NCBI GenBank assembly: GCA_910578285.1
Contig: CAJTQL010000014.1
Span: forward strand, 1 to 64,000
Source: an uncultured Helicobacteraceae bacterium
Lineage (GTDB): Bacteria > Campylobacterota > Campylobacteria > Campylobacterales > Helicobacteraceae
Length of the DNA stretch: 64,000 bases
Direction: 5' to 3'
Shown here: positions 7,757 through 18,190 of the stretch, piece after piece
How the letters are laid out: each line of letters opens with the position of its first letter
How positions within the stretch are numbered: position 1 is the stretch's first letter
Program-made: the position numbers and the translations under genes
Notes under the pieces: generated by a model
Seen by the model: only the letters and a program-made list of their open reading frames with translations
The model's database searches: none
Told to the model about the DNA's origin: nothing

Positions 7757-10700
7757 TTAAGTCGTACCTATTTCAAGAAGAATCTCTTTGGTGCGAATCG
7801 TTTTATTTTTGTGGATTCCTGTTCCGACTGGTATCATGTGCCCGAGCACAACATTTTCTTTCAAATCCTCAAGATAATCGATTTTTGCCGCGATACTCGC
7901 CTCTGTGAGGACTTTTGTGGTTTCTTGGAATGAGGCAGCAGAGATGATACTATCGCTGCTAATCGCTGTGCGCGTGATTCCAAGCAGCACGGGTTCGGCG
8001 ATTGCTGGTTCTTTGCCTGCTTGCAAAATGCGGTCGTTTTCTTCGCGGAAATGTCGTTTGCTGACCATATCACCTTCGATGAACTTCGTATCACCGCTAT
8101 CGATGATTCGCACTTGACGTAACATCTGGCTTACGATGATTTCGATATGCTTATCAGCGATATTGACACCCTGTCTACGATAGACTTGCTGCACTTCGCT
8201 TACAATATATTTATGTAGCTCTTTTTCTCCCGAGATTCGGAGAATGTCGTGGCTTGAAACAAGCCCATCTGTAATTGCCTCGCCAGCATGGACAAATTCG
8301 CCTTCATGCACCAAAATGCGCTTGGTTTTGTCGACGATGTATTCAGCGTTGCGCCCATCGTCAGCTTCGACAATGATTTTTTCTTTGTTGCGAATCGGCT
8401 TGCCAAAGCGAATCTTGCCGTCAATCTCGGAGAGAATTGCTTGGTCTTTGGGTTGTTTGCGTGCCTCAAAGAGTTCGGTTACGCGCGGCAAACCACCTGT
8501 AATATCTTTAGATTTTGCAATGGCTTTGGGTGTTTTGGCGAGAATGTCGGTGATTCCAACATCTTCGCCTTCCCTGACATGAATCATACTCTGCGGGTCG
8601 AGTAGATAGCGCACAGTTGCGCCGTTGCTGCTTGTGATGATGATGGTTGGCTTCAGCCCGCTTGGAATGTGTTCGTTCACCATAAGCAGCGAGCGGCTCT
8701 CACCTGTGAGCTCGTCCATCACGACTTGTTCGGTTACAGTCGATGGCGAAATGTCGGCATAGCTGACTTTGCCCTCGATTTCGGCGATGATGGGGTTTGA
8801 GTAGGGGTCCCATTCAGCGATAATTTTTTGCTCGTTGTGTTTGGGCGAGGCAATCAATGTGTTTGATTCAACATTGCTGCTATCGTCAATCTCAATCATT
8901 GATTCGCGTGCGATATAGTGTCGAATCGCCTCGCGGTCATTCTCGTCTGCAATCACAGCAAACAAGCCTTTTTCGGTAACTTCCTCGCCCTTTTTAAGGC
9001 TGCGGAATCGTTCCAAGCTATCGCCCTTGAGGATATAATATTTCACAACACCTTTTTCTTTGGCAAAGATATTCTGCGGAATCGGCGCATTGTCGGCGAC
9101 ACGCAATTCGCTTGCATAGGGGATTCGGTTAGGGATATTCCAGCTATCCTTAATCACATCGACAATGCTGCCGTCTGTGCGCACAGATTCTCCGCTGCTG
9201 TAAGGGATATAGAGCTTGCCCTCGATTCTGCCTGTTACGCCCGCGAGGTCGTTGGGTTTGGCGATGTCGTTTTTGCGCAATTTGTAGCTCATGGTGTCGT
9301 TTGCCCCTTCAACACTCACAATGACTTCGTCATGCACAGTCTCAACTTTGAGGATTCCCTCAAACGGCGCTTTGATTTTGGGCTCGAGCAGTAAAATTGC
9401 GGCATTGCGGCGGTTTGTAACAACTCTTTTGCCGTCTTTGTTCAGCTCTGTGTTGATATTATAATAGCGGATAAAGCCCTCTTTTTCGGTAACAACCTCT
9501 TTTTCTTCTGTACTTCTGCTTGCTGTCCCACCAACGTGGAATGTGCGCAATGTGAGCTGCGTTCCTGGCTCGCCGATAGATTGCGCGGCAATCACCCCCA
9601 CAGGTTCGCCCGGATTCGTGGGTCGCCCCTCACCGAGGTTGAGCCCATAGCACTTGCTGCAAACGCCCTTTTCGGCTTTGCAAGTAACGGCTGTGCGAAT
9701 CGTTACCGACTTGACATTTGCTTCTGTGATGATTTTAGCGAGTTTTTCATCAATTAGTTTGCCCTCGCTCACGAGCACTTCGCCACTGACTGGGTCGATG
9801 ACATCAGCAGCTGCAACACGTCCAAAGATTCTCTCTTCGAGTGGTTCGATGAGCTCGCGCCCGACAGAAATATCGGTAATCTCGACACCCTCATGCGTGC
9901 CACAATCTTGCATGACGACTTTAACGTTTTGACTCACATCAATGAGTTTGCGCGTGAGGTATCCCGCGTTTGCAGTTTTGAGCGCTGTGTCGGCAAGCCC
10001 CTTGCGCGCGCCATGTGTTGAGATGAAGTATTCAAGAACGTTCAAGCCTTCTTTGAAGTTCGAAGTAATCGGTGTTTCGATAATCGTGCCATCAGGCTTT
10101 GTCATAAGCCCGCGCATCGCCGAAAGCTGGCGAATCTGCGCCGCGCTACCGCGTGCACCTGAATCTGCCATCATATAGATTGAATTGAATCCGCCCTTGT
10201 CTTCTTCAACAAGTTTCATCATCTCCTTGCTCAAATTGTTGCTCGTGGTTGTCCATGTGTCGATGATTCGGTTGTAACGCTCTTGGTCAGTTGTGAGCCC
10301 GCCAATAAATTCTTGCTGGATTCGTTTGACTTCGTCTTTTGCTTTGCTGATGACTTTTTTCTTGTCTTTTGGAACAAGAATATCATCAGATGAAATTGAG
10401 ATTCCCGCACGCGTTGCATAGTGGAATCCTAAGTCTTTGAGGCTGTCGAGGAATCGCGCGGTGATTTCAAGCCCGCCTTCTTTATAGACATAGTCAATCA
10501 ATGTCGCGATGTCTTTCTTTTTGAGTACGCGATTCCAGAGCGAAATGGGCACATCAACAGGCAGAATTGAATGCAAAATCATGCGCCCAACGGTGGTTTC
10601 TATCATGCGGTTTTCAATCACCGTGCGGATTCGCGTATTGACTTCGATTGCGCCAAACTCGAGCGCAATCATGACTTCGGCGATGTTGTTGAATAGCTTG

Positions 10701-13700
10701 TTCGCGCCCTTAGAATCCCTGCGCTCGAGCGAGAGATAATAGAGCCCAAGCACCATGTCTTGGCTTGGTACGGTGACTGCCTTGCCGCTAGCAGGCAGCA
10801 AGATATTCATCGAGCTTAGCATGAGCAGTTTGCACTCGGTGATGGCTTCTTGAGACAGCGGCACATGCACAGCCATCTGGTCGCCATCAAAGTCGGCGTT
10901 GAATGCCGAACACACGAGTGGGTGGAGCTGAATCGCCTTGCCGTCAATAAGGCGCGGATGGAAAGCCTGAATCGATTGCTTATGGAGTGTGGGCGCGCGG
11001 TTGAGCAGAATGGGGTAGCCCTCCACAATCTCTTGGAGACAGCTCCAAACCTCGCTGCTGCGGCTCTCAATCATTTTTTTAGCATGTTTTAATGTTGTGG
11101 CATAACCTTTTTCTTCAAGCTTAGCGAGGATATGGGGCTTGAATAGTTCTAGCGCCATATTTTTGGGCAATCCACATTGGTCCATGCGGAGGTTTGGTCC
11201 CACGACAATCACGCTACGTCCAGAGAAATCCACGCGCTTGCCGAGCAGATTCTGTCGGAATCGTCCTTGTTTGCCCTTGATGATTTCTGAAAGTGATTTG
11301 AGTGGACGCTTATGCGCACCTTTAACAGCATTCACATTGCGTCCATTGTCAAATAGCGCATCGACAGATTCTTGGAGCATACGCTTTTCATTGCGCACGA
11401 TAATATCGGGTGCATCGAGCTCCATGAGCCGTTTGAGGCGTTGGTTGCGATTGATGACGCGGCGATAGAGGTCGTTGACATCACTCACGGCAAATTTACC
11501 ACCATCAAGCGCAACCAACGGGCGCAGTTCGGGCGGCAAAACAGGTAGCGCGGTGAGCATCATCCATTCGGGGCGATTGCCTGAATTGACGAATGCCTCG
11601 ACAACTTTGAGCCGCTTGATGATGGCTTTTTTCTTAGCTTCAGATGTTACAACTTTGATTTCTTCGCGCAAGTTTTTGAGCAGTTCGTCTAAATCGAGCT
11701 GGCTTAGGAGCTCGCGCACAGCCTCGCCGCCCATTTGTGCGACAAAGCCTGTATGTTCGAAACGTTGGTTGATGCTTTGGAATTGCTCTTCGTTGAGTAC
11801 ATCATATTTGCACAGCGGTTTTGTGCTTTCGTTGTCATAGAACGCCTCGCCGGGCTCGAGCACGACATAGGCTTCGTAATACAAGACGCGCTCTAAGTCT
11901 TTCATCTTGATTCCAAGCAATGTTCCAATACGGCTTGGCAGTGAATTGACATACCAAATGTGCGCTACAGGTGTTACAAGCTCGATATGCCCCATGCGGC
12001 TTCGGCGCGATTTGGAGCTTGTTACTTCTACGCCGCATTTTTCGCAAATCACACCACGATAGCGCATTTTTTTATATTTACCACAAAGACATTCATAGTC
12101 GCGCACGGGTCCAAAGATTTTGGCGCAAAATAGCCCATCTCGTTCGGGCTTGAGCGTGCGGTAGTTAATCGTTTCTGGTTTTTTGACTTCGCCATGACTC
12201 CATGTGCGGATTGTTTCGGGGCTTGCGAGCTTGAGCTGGAATGCGTTGAAGTCGCTCGGACGCTTCTCTTCGCCAATTGTGAGCTGTTGTAGCTGCCCCT
12301 CTTTGCGCTCATAGACAAGCACATCGAGCGCGAGGCTTTGAAGCTCTTTGGTGAGGACATAGAATGTTTCTGGAATCTCTGTTTCTTTAACAGGTTCACC
12401 TCGTGTAATCGCCTTGTAGGCTTTAACACGACCCTCTGTGTCGTCTGATTTAATTGTGAGCATTTCGCGCAAGGTGTGTGCCGCGCCATGCGCTTCGAGT
12501 GCCCAAACTTCCATTTCACCAAAACGTTGCCCACCAAAGAGTGCCTTGCCGCCCACAGGTTGTTGTGTAACAAGGCTATAAGGACCTGTGCTTCTTGCAT
12601 GCACTTTTTCATCAACAAGGTGGTGAAGCTTGAGCATGTACATATAGCCGACATTCACACGTTCTTGCATTTTTTCGCCCGTGCGCCCGTCATAAAGCTC
12701 GGTTTTGCCATCTGAATCGATTTTGGCAAGCGCAAAGAGCTTTTCGAATTCGTCTTGATTTACTCCCTCAAACACAGGAGTGGCAAATTTCACGCCTTTT
12801 GACCAATCGCGCGCGTATTCGATGAGCTCGGAATCCTCGAGCTGGTTAATGAAATCAGCAGCTTTTTGCATCTTCGATGTCGAGGCGATTTCAGTCATTT
12901 TTGTGCGCAATGCAGCGACCCATTCACCCTGTTTTTGTGCGAAAATGTCTTCGAGCTGCTCGCCGAGCTTTTTGCCCACAAGTCCAAGATGCACCTCGAG
13001 AATCTGCCCGATATTCATGCGGCTAGGGACACCGAGTGGGTTGAGGACAATCTCTATCGATTCGCCATCTTTGGTGTAGGGCATATCAACTTCGGGGACG
13101 ATATTGGAGACAATGCCCTTGTTTCCGTGTCTCCCCGCCATTTTGTCGCCCACTTTGAGCTTACGTTTGGTTGCGACATAGATTTTGACAAGTTTTACGA
13201 CACCGCTTGGTAGAATGTCGTCTTTTTCGAGAATTGATAGTTTTTCCTCATGCTCCTCGCTCAAGTTTTTCTTCTGTTCCAAGAAATTGTTTTTGATTTG
13301 TTCGTATGTCTCTTGGAGCTGTTTGGAATAGCATTTCGCAAGGTTTGTCATCACGAATCGATTCACCGAGCGCAAATCGTCTTTTGGAATCAGCTCGCCT
13401 TTTTTGAATTTCTTGCCATTAACTTCTGTGTCTGTTTTGAGCGGCTCTTTGGAGAGCATGAGCGTGAGTCGCAACATCTCCTCGCGGTCGAGCATCATCA
13501 GCTTATCGTGGTGTTCGAGGTCGAGGCGCGCCTTTTCTTCCTCATATGCTGCAATGGCACGTTGGTCCTTATCATAACCCTTTTTGGTGAAAATTTTGAC
13601 ATCAACAACCGTGCCTTCGAGGCTTGGCGGGCAATAGAGAGATTTATTCACGACATGCCCTGCCTTTTCGCCAAAGATTGCGCGCAAGAGACGTTCTTCA

Positions 13701-16426
13701 GGAGTAGGCTTCACTTCGCCTTTGGGCGAGACTTTGCCAACGAGAATCATGCCCGCTTTGACATACGTGCCGATTTTGACGATTCCGCTTTCATCAAGAT
13801 ATGCGGTTTCTTCTTCACGTACATTGGGAATGTCGCGCGTGATTTCTTCGATACCATATTTGAGCTCGCGCGCCTCAATCTCTTTTTCGTAAATATGAAC
13901 CGATGTGAAAACATCGCTGCGAATGAGTTTTTCGCTCACAACAATCGCGTCTTCAAAGTTGTAGCCATTCCATGGCATAAATGCTACGCGAATGTTCTTG
14001 CCAAGCGCGAGCTCGCCTTTGTTCATATTGGGTCCATCGGCGATGACTTGCCCTTGTTCAATCATGTCTCCTGCTTTGATGATTGGGAGTTGTGAGAAAC
14101 ATGTATTTTGGTTTGTGCGCAGGTTTTTTTGCAACGAATAGTGGTCGATGTATGCGCCGCCTTCGTCTTCACCCAAAATGTAGATATTTTTGCCATCAAC
14201 GCGTTCAACTGTGCCACCACGTGTTGCTTTGATTGCTTCCCATGAATCGCGTGCGATGATTTTTTCCATGCCTGTCCCGACAATCGGGGCATCGGGCGCG
14301 AGAATCGGCACAGCTTGCCGTTGCATGTTTGAGCCCATCAATGCGCGGTTTGCGTCATCATGTTCGAGAAAGGGAATGAGCGCAGCAGCAACGCCCACAA
14401 CCATGCTTGGGCTTAAGTCAATCAAATCAACTTTGGATTTTTCTTCGAGTAGAATCTCACCATTAATACGTGTTTCAAGCAAATCTTCCTTAATCTCGCC
14501 ATTCTCATTGACTTCTGTGCTAGCAGGCGCGATGACTTGCCCTTCCTCTTGTGTGGCGGTGAGATATACGACTTCATCCATAACTTTGCCATCGACAACT
14601 TTGCGATAAGGAGCTTCGATAAAGCCTAAATCGTTGACTTTAGAATAGATAGAGAGTGTGTTGATAAGCCCGATGTTTTGCCCTTCTGGTGTTTCGATGG
14701 GGCAGATTCTGCCATAGTGTGTTGGGTGGACATCGCGTACTTCAAATCCCGCACGTTCTTTGACAAGCCCGCCCTCACCGAGCGCAGAGAGGCGACGTTT
14801 GTGCGTTACTTCAGAAAGTGGGTTGGTTTGGTCCATAAATTGTGAGAGCTGCCCGCCTGTGAAAAACTCGAGAATTGTGCTTGTAATCATCTTGGAATTG
14901 ATGAGGTCATGCGGCATCATCTCTTCGAGATTGCTTGGCGGCGTTGTGAATTTGTCGCGAATGGCTTTTTGCATTTTAACAAGCCCCGCATGTAATTCAT
15001 TAGCAAGCAGCTCACCGATGGCGCGAATGCGGCGATTGCCCAAATGGTCGCGGTCATCGATGCGCCCTAGCCCATTTTTCACACGGGTGAGATATGAGAC
15101 TGTAGCGATGATGTCTTGGTAGGTCAGCACCGTAACATAGCTTGGAACATCGAGTCCAAGCTTGTGGTTCATTTTCATGCGCCCAACGCGCGTAAAGTCA
15201 TAACGTTCGGGGTCAAAAAAGAGTTGCTGCACAAATTGTTTTGCCGCATCACGCGTTACAGGCTCGCCGGGGCGCATGACTCTATAGATTCGAATCGCGG
15301 CAAGCTCATTTTCATTGTCGATTTTTTCGGTTTGTCGCAAAAGACGTAAAGATTCTGCATCAGCATCAAATGCATTGATGATTGAGGCGTCATGTCCTTT
15401 GGCGATGTCATCAGCGATGACAAATTCGCTCACGCCTGCCTCGAACATTTTTTTGATTTTGCCTTCGTCAATTTTGGTGAGTACGTCAAAGAGAATCTCA
15501 CCATCTGTGTTGTAGATGGGTTCGGCAAGGCGGCGGTCAAAGAGAACTTCGAGAGGGTAACGCATACGGATTTCTTTGGATTCAAGCTCCTTGCGTTTTT
15601 TGATTCCGATGCGTTTATCTTTTGCAACAATTAAATCGCCATTTTCATCAACGACATCATATGTTGCACGTTCTTCAAAGTCTTTGAGATTGAAGGGTGT
15701 AACGAAATTATCAACATCTTTCATTACAATTTTTTTGAGCGGATAGAAAATTTTGAGAATCTCTTGCTTGCTGTATCCTAATGCGCGGAACAGAATTGTA
15801 ACGGGGACTTTGCGCCGTTTGTTGATTCGGACATAGAGGGTGTCTTTGGCATCATATTCAAAATAAAGCCATGAGCCTTTGTCAGGAATGATTTGCCCTG
15901 TGTAGACGCGTTTGTTCGACACACCTGTTGCTGGTTCTTCGTCTTTAAAAATAACGCCTGGGCTTCTATGGAGCTGATTCACAACCACGCGTTCGACACC
16001 ATTGATGATAAAAGATGTGCGGTCTGTCATAAGCGGAATCTCGCGGATAAAGACACTTTGTTCCTTGATGTCTTTCACACCAAGTTTTTCGCCTGTTTTT
16101 TCGTCTCTGTCCCATAGAACGAGGCGCACTTTGAGCTTGAGAGGAATTGAATAGGTCAACCCTCGTTCCATTGCTTCGCGAATAGTGTAACGAGGTTTGC
16201 CATATTCGCAACCGACATATTCAAGAGTTACGCGATTTTGAGTATCATGGATAGGAAAAACAGAATGGAATACTTTTTCGATTCCGCTTTTGCTTCCTTC
16301 TGTGCCATAGAGAAAGACATCATAGCTGCTGCGTTGGAGTTGAAGCAAATTGGGTATAGTGATATTTTGAGGAATTTTTGTAAAATTAACTCGTAATCGA
16401 TTGCCAGATTTTAAAGTGATGGGCAT
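7757..16426 (-). CDS. rpoBC: Fused DNA-directed RNA polymerase beta/beta' subunit
   Basis: A single uninterrupted frame of 2,889 codons encodes both large subunits of RNA polymerase. The beta half runs to about residue 1,390 (rifampicin region with GQLSQFMDQ and HKRRLSALG; GDKMAGRHGNKG near its end). A short linker (EEKRPSDFNAFQLK) leads into beta', which has the zinc motif CLCGKYKKMRYRGVICEKC and the magnesium-binding NADFDGDQM near residue 1,843. Later come the bridge and trigger regions and a C-terminal NVVLGHMIPVGTG. Fusion is the known state in Helicobacter and Wolinella. The ATG at 16426 (MPITLKSGNR, preceded by GAGG) is preferred over an in-frame TTG 12 codons upstream. The residue after HKRRLSALG and the rest of the rifampicin pocket look unremarkable. 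Confidence 0.98.
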   Translation of the reverse strand: MPITLKSGNRLRVNFTKIPQNITIPNLLQLQRSSYDVFLYGTEGSKSGIEKVFHSVFPIHDTQNRVTLEYVGCEYGKPRYTIREAMERGLTYSIPLKLKVRLVLWDRDEKTGEKLGVKDIKEQSVFIREIPLMTDRTSFIINGVERVVVNQLHRSPGVIFKDEEPATGVSNKRVYTGQIIPDKGSWLYFEYDAKDTLYVRINKRRKVPVTILFRALGYSKQEILKIFYPLKKIVMKDVDNFVTPFNLKDFEERATYDVVDENGDLIVAKDKRIGIKKRKELESKEIRMRYPLEVLFDRRLAEPIYNTDGEILFDVLTKIDEGKIKKMFEAGVSEFVIADDIAKGHDASIINAFDADAESLRLLRQTEKIDNENELAAIRIYRVMRPGEPVTRDAAKQFVQQLFFDPERYDFTRVGRMKMNHKLGLDVPSYVTVLTYQDIIATVSYLTRVKNGLGRIDDRDHLGNRRIRAIGELLANELHAGLVKMQKAIRDKFTTPPSNLEEMMPHDLINSKMITSTILEFFTGGQLSQFMDQTNPLSEVTHKRRLSALGEGGLVKERAGFEVRDVHPTHYGRICPIETPEGQNIGLINTLSIYSKVNDLGFIEAPYRKVVDGKVMDEVVYLTATQEEGQVIAPASTEVNENGEIKEDLLETRINGEILLEEKSKVDLIDLSPSMVVGVAAALIPFLEHDDANRALMGSNMQRQAVPILAPDAPIVGTGMEKIIARDSWEAIKATRGGTVERVDGKNIYILGEDEGGAYIDHYSLQKNLRTNQNTCFSQLPIIKAGDMIEQGQVIADGPNMNKGELALGKNIRVAFMPWNGYNFEDAIVVSEKLIRSDVFTSVHIYEKEIEARELKYGIEEITRDIPNVREEETAYLDESGIVKIGTYVKAGMILVGKVSPKGEVKPTPEERLLRAIFGEKAGHVVNKSLYCPPSLEGTVVDVKIFTKKGYDKDQRAIAAYEEEKARLDLEHHDKLMMLDREEMLRLTLMLSKEPLKTDTEVNGKKFKKGELIPKDDLRSVNRFVMTNLAKCYSKQLQETYEQIKNNFLEQKKNLSEEHEEKLSILEKDDILPSGVVKLVKIYVATKRKLKVGDKMAGRHGNKGIVSNIVPEVDMPYTKDGESIEIVLNPLGVPSRMNIGQILEVHLGLVGKKLGEQLEDIFAQKQGEWVAALRTKMTEIASTSKMQKAADFINQLEDSELIEYARDWSKGVKFATPVFEGVNQDEFEKLFALAKIDSDGKTELYDGRTGEKMQERVNVGYMYMLKLHHLVDEKVHARSTGPYSLVTQQPVGGKALFGGQRFGEMEVWALEAHGAAHTLREMLTIKSDDTEGRVKAYKAITRGEPVKETEIPETFYVLTKELQSLALDVLVYERKEGQLQQLTIGEEKRPSDFNAFQLKLASPETIRTWSHGEVKKPETINYRTLKPERDGLFCAKIFGPVRDYECLCGKYKKMRYRGVICEKCGVEVTSSKSRRSRMGHIELVTPVAHIWYVNSLPSRIGTLLGIKMKDLERVLYYEAYVVLEPGEAFYDNESTKPLCKYDVLNEEQFQSINQRFEHTGFVAQMGGEAVRELLSQLDLDELLKNLREEIKVVTSEAKKKAIIKRLKVVEAFVNSGNRPEWMMLTALPVLPPELRPLVALDGGKFAVSDVNDLYRRVINRNQRLKRLMELDAPDIIVRNEKRMLQESVDALFDNGRNVNAVKGAHKRPLKSLSEIIKGKQGRFRQNLLGKRVDFSGRSVIVVGPNLRMDQCGLPKNMALELFKPHILAKLEEKGYATTLKHAKKMIESRSSEVWSCLQEIVEGYPILLNRAPTLHKQSIQAFHPRLIDGKAIQLHPLVCSAFNADFDGDQMAVHVPLSQEAITECKLLMLSSMNILLPASGKAVTVPSQDMVLGLYYLSLERRDSKGANKLFNNIAEVMIALEFGAIEVNTRIRTVIENRMIETTVGRMILHSILPVDVPISLWNRVLKKKDIATLIDYVYKEGGLEITARFLDSLKDLGFHYATRAGISISSDDILVPKDKKKVISKAKDEVKRIQQEFIGGLTTDQERYNRIIDTWTTTSNNLSKEMMKLVEEDKGGFNSIYMMADSGARGSAAQIRQLSAMRGLMTKPDGTIIETPITSNFKEGLNVLEYFISTHGARKGLADTALKTANAGYLTRKLIDVSQNVKVVMQDCGTHEGVEITDISVGRELIEPLEERIFGRVAAADVIDPVSGEVLVSEGKLIDEKLAKIITEANVKSVTIRTAVTCKAEKGVCSKCYGLNLGEGRPTNPGEPVGVIAAQSIGEPGTQLTLRTFHVGGTASRSTEEKEVVTEKEGFIRYYNINTELNKDGKRVVTNRRNAAILLLEPKIKAPFEGILKVETVHDEVIVSVEGANDTMSYKLRKNDIAKPNDLAGVTGRIEGKLYIPYSSGESVRTDGSIVDVIKDSWNIPNRIPYASELRVADNAPIPQNIFAKEKGVVKYYILKGDSLERFRSLKKGEEVTEKGLFAVIADENDREAIRHYIARESMIEIDDSSNVESNTLIASPKHNEQKIIAEWDPYSNPIIAEIEGKVSYADISPSTVTEQVVMDELTGESRSLLMVNEHIPSGLKPTIIITSSNGATVRYLLDPQSMIHVREGEDVGITDILAKTPKAIAKSKDITGGLPRVTELFEARKQPKDQAILSEIDGKIRFGKPIRNKEKIIVEADDGRNAEYIVDKTKRILVHEGEFVHAGEAITDGLVSSHDILRISGEKELHKYIVSEVQQVYRRQGVNIADKHIEIIVSQMLRQVRIIDSGDTKFIEGDMVSKRHFREENDRILQAGKEPAIAEPVLLGITRTAISSDSIISAASFQETTKVLTEASIAAKIDYLEDLKENVVLGHMIPVGTGIHKNKTIRTKEILLEIGTT

Positions 16427-16502
16427 GGTAAATAACCTCGTGATAAGATTTCTAGGAGACAAAAGGGCAGGGCAGCATGATGACCCTGCAACTAACTGAA
16501 TA

Positions 16503-16877
16503 CTATTTCACCTCGACTTTCGCGCCCGCTTCTTCAAGTTTTGCTTTGATTGCTGCGGCATCATCTTTGCTCGCACCTTCTTTGATAGTATGCGGGGTTT
16601 TTTCAACAGCGTCTTTTGCTTCTTTGAGTCCAAGACCTGTGATTTCGCGTACGACTTTAATGACATTGATTTTCTTGTCGCCTGATTCGAGGAGAATCAC
16701 ATCAAATTCTGTTTTTTCCTCTGCTGCTGCGGCAGCACCGCCACCGCCAGCACCCGCAACAACGGTTGGTGCAGCAGAAACACCAAATTTTTCTTCAAAT
16801 TCTTTGACAAGCTCGGAGAGCTCAAGAACTGATAGATTACTGATATATTCAAGCACATCTTGTTTTGTGATAGCCAT
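16503..16877 (-). CDS. rplL: 50S ribosomal protein L7/L12
   Basis: This 124-residue stalk protein has an N-terminal dimerisation helix (residues 1-32) and an Ala/Gly-rich hinge near residues 38-53. Its C-terminal domain carries the factor-binding LKEAKDAVEK. It recruits translational GTPases to the ribosome as multiple dimers on L10. The ribosome site AAGGAG lies close to the ATG. It follows rplJ by 17 bases and precedes rpoBC, the classical order. Confidence 0.97.
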   Translation of the reverse strand: MAITKQDVLEYISNLSVLELSELVKEFEEKFGVSAAPTVVAGAGGGGAAAAAEEKTEFDVILLESGDKKINVIKVVREITGLGLKEAKDAVEKTPHTIKEGASKDDAAAIKAKLEEAGAKVEVK

Positions 16878-16894
16878 AACAATCTCCTTGTTGT

Positions 16895-17377
16895 TTAATT
16901 TTCTTCTTTTTGCTTGCGCAAATTGTCAAGTCCTGTAACAAAATATCGAGCAGGTCCCATCCAAACAGAGAGCAACATGCCCAATAGCTCATCACGTGAA
17001 GGCATTTTGGATACAATGTCAATATGTTTGGCATCAACAACTTCGCCTTCAAAGAAGCCGTTTTTGATTGCAAACATGCCATTTGTATCTGTAGCAAACT
17101 TGCTCAAAATTTTTGCAAGAGCTACTTGGTCCTCGCCCCAAGCGAATAAATTGGTGTCTCGAAATTCCAAGCCTTCTATCCCTGCATTTTTGAGTGCGAT
17201 TGCAGCGAGAGTGTTTTTGACGATTTGAATCTTGACACCTGCTGAACGCGCATTCAATCGGAGCGATTCGAGCTGTTTGACGCTTAAGCCTTTATAATCG
17301 CACACGGCAATTGCATTTGATGCTTTGAAACCCGTAGCCAAGTCCTCTATGATGCGAGTTTTTTCGTTTCTTGTCAT
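16895..17377 (-). CDS. rplJ: 50S ribosomal protein L10
   Basis: This 160-residue protein has the conserved N-terminal globular domain (YKGLSVKQLESLR; VKNTLAAIAL) and a C-terminal helix that anchors L7/L12 dimers. The ribosome site AAAGGAG is strong. In many bacteria the L10-L12 complex represses its own message by binding a leader. The 87-base gap between rplA and this gene contains a stem of the right sort, annotated separately. Confidence 0.97.
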   Translation of the reverse strand: MTRNEKTRIIEDLATGFKASNAIAVCDYKGLSVKQLESLRLNARSAGVKIQIVKNTLAAIALKNAGIEGLEFRDTNLFAWGEDQVALAKILSKFATDTNGMFAIKNGFFEGEVVDAKHIDIVSKMPSRDELLGMLLSVWMGPARYFVTGLDNLRKQKEEN

Positions 17378-17464
17378 TGGTACTCCTTTCCGACAAACAA
17401 CCTATTACAGGGAAGTTTAAGCCATAGCCCCTGTAGTCATCAGTCTAAGATTAAGCCATTTACG
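17378..17464 (-). promoter_or_regulatory. Candidate L10 leader (autoregulatory RNA) before rplJ
   Basis: The rplA-rplJ gap on the transcribed strand can form a 7-bp perfect stem: TACAGGG at 17435-17429 pairs with CCCTGTA at 17412-17406 around a 16-base loop. It is preceded by CTTAGACTGATGAC, reminiscent of the kink-turn part of ribosomal L10 leaders. The element GGCTTAA occurs twice, once before and once within the loop. The position is exactly where L10 leaders occur, immediately upstream of the rplJ ribosome site. The structure was drawn by hand; a covariance-model search would decide. Confidence 0.5.
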
Positions 17465-18169
17465 CTAACGCAAATCCATGAGTTCTTGTGCATCGAGCTG
17501 CAACGAAGGGCTCATTGTGAGCGAGAGAGTTGCATGGCGAATGTATTTGCCTTTGGCAACAGAAGGCTTAAGACGATTAATCATTTTAACAAGCTCTTCG
17601 AGATTGCCTTTGATTTTGTCTTCGCTAAAGCTCACTTTGCCAATTGGAGCGTGAATATTGCCTTTTTTATCCACACGGAAATTCACTTGTCCACTTTTGA
17701 CATTATTTACAGCTTTGCTAACGTCCATTGTTACGGTACCTGTTTTGGGGTTTGGCATGAGCCCTTTTGGTCCCAAAATGCGCCCAACCTTTCCAACTAA
17801 AGCCATCATGTCTGGTGTTGCGATGACAATATCAAAATTGATATTGCCTGCTTTGATGTCTTCAGCTAAATCGTCTGTTCCCACAATGTCTGCGCCTGCA
17901 TTTTTTGCTTCATCTGCCTTGACACCTTTTGCGAACACGGCTACACGCACTGTTTTTCCTGTCCCATGTGGCAACACCACAGCACCGCGAATCATCTGGT
18001 CTGCATGACGAGGGTCAACGCCTAAACGCAATGCAATTTCTATCGTTTCATCAAACTTTGCGGAGCGCAATTCTTTGATTGTAGCAGATGCTGTTGTGAT
18101 GTCGTATATTTTGGTCGTATCCACCTTTTCAAGCAAAACTCTCATTCTTTTTGTTTGTTTTTTTGCCAT
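17465..18169 (-). CDS. rplA: 50S ribosomal protein L1
   Basis: This 234-residue protein forms the mobile L1 stalk at the E site. The conserved signature MGKVGRILGPKGLMPNPKTGTV is recognisable in the middle of the protein (here starting ALVGKVGRILGPKG), as is the N-terminal AKKQTKRMRVLLEKVD. The ATG at 18169 is preferred to the TTG four codons upstream because it matches the family N-terminus. The gene starts about 20 bases after rplK in the usual rplK-rplA-rplJ-rplL order. Confidence 0.97.
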   Translation of the reverse strand: MAKKQTKRMRVLLEKVDTTKIYDITTASATIKELRSAKFDETIEIALRLGVDPRHADQMIRGAVVLPHGTGKTVRVAVFAKGVKADEAKNAGADIVGTDDLAEDIKAGNINFDIVIATPDMMALVGKVGRILGPKGLMPNPKTGTVTMDVSKAVNNVKSGQVNFRVDKKGNIHAPIGKVSFSEDKIKGNLEELVKMINRLKPSVAKGKYIRHATLSLTMSPSLQLDAQELMDLR

Positions 18170-18190
18170 ATTATACCCCAACTTTTCTGC

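Noticed and set aside
7757..16462. Treating the rpoB-rpoC continuous frame as an assembly error
   Set aside because: The fusion is an established feature of Helicobacter and Wolinella, and the linker is in frame without odd composition.
205..18008. Many open frames of 60-280 codons on the opposite strand of the core operon (for example plus-strand frames inside the phosphate transporter and rpoBC)
   Set aside because: They are mirror images of strongly biased coding sequence, have no ribosome sites, and show no recognisable protein families.
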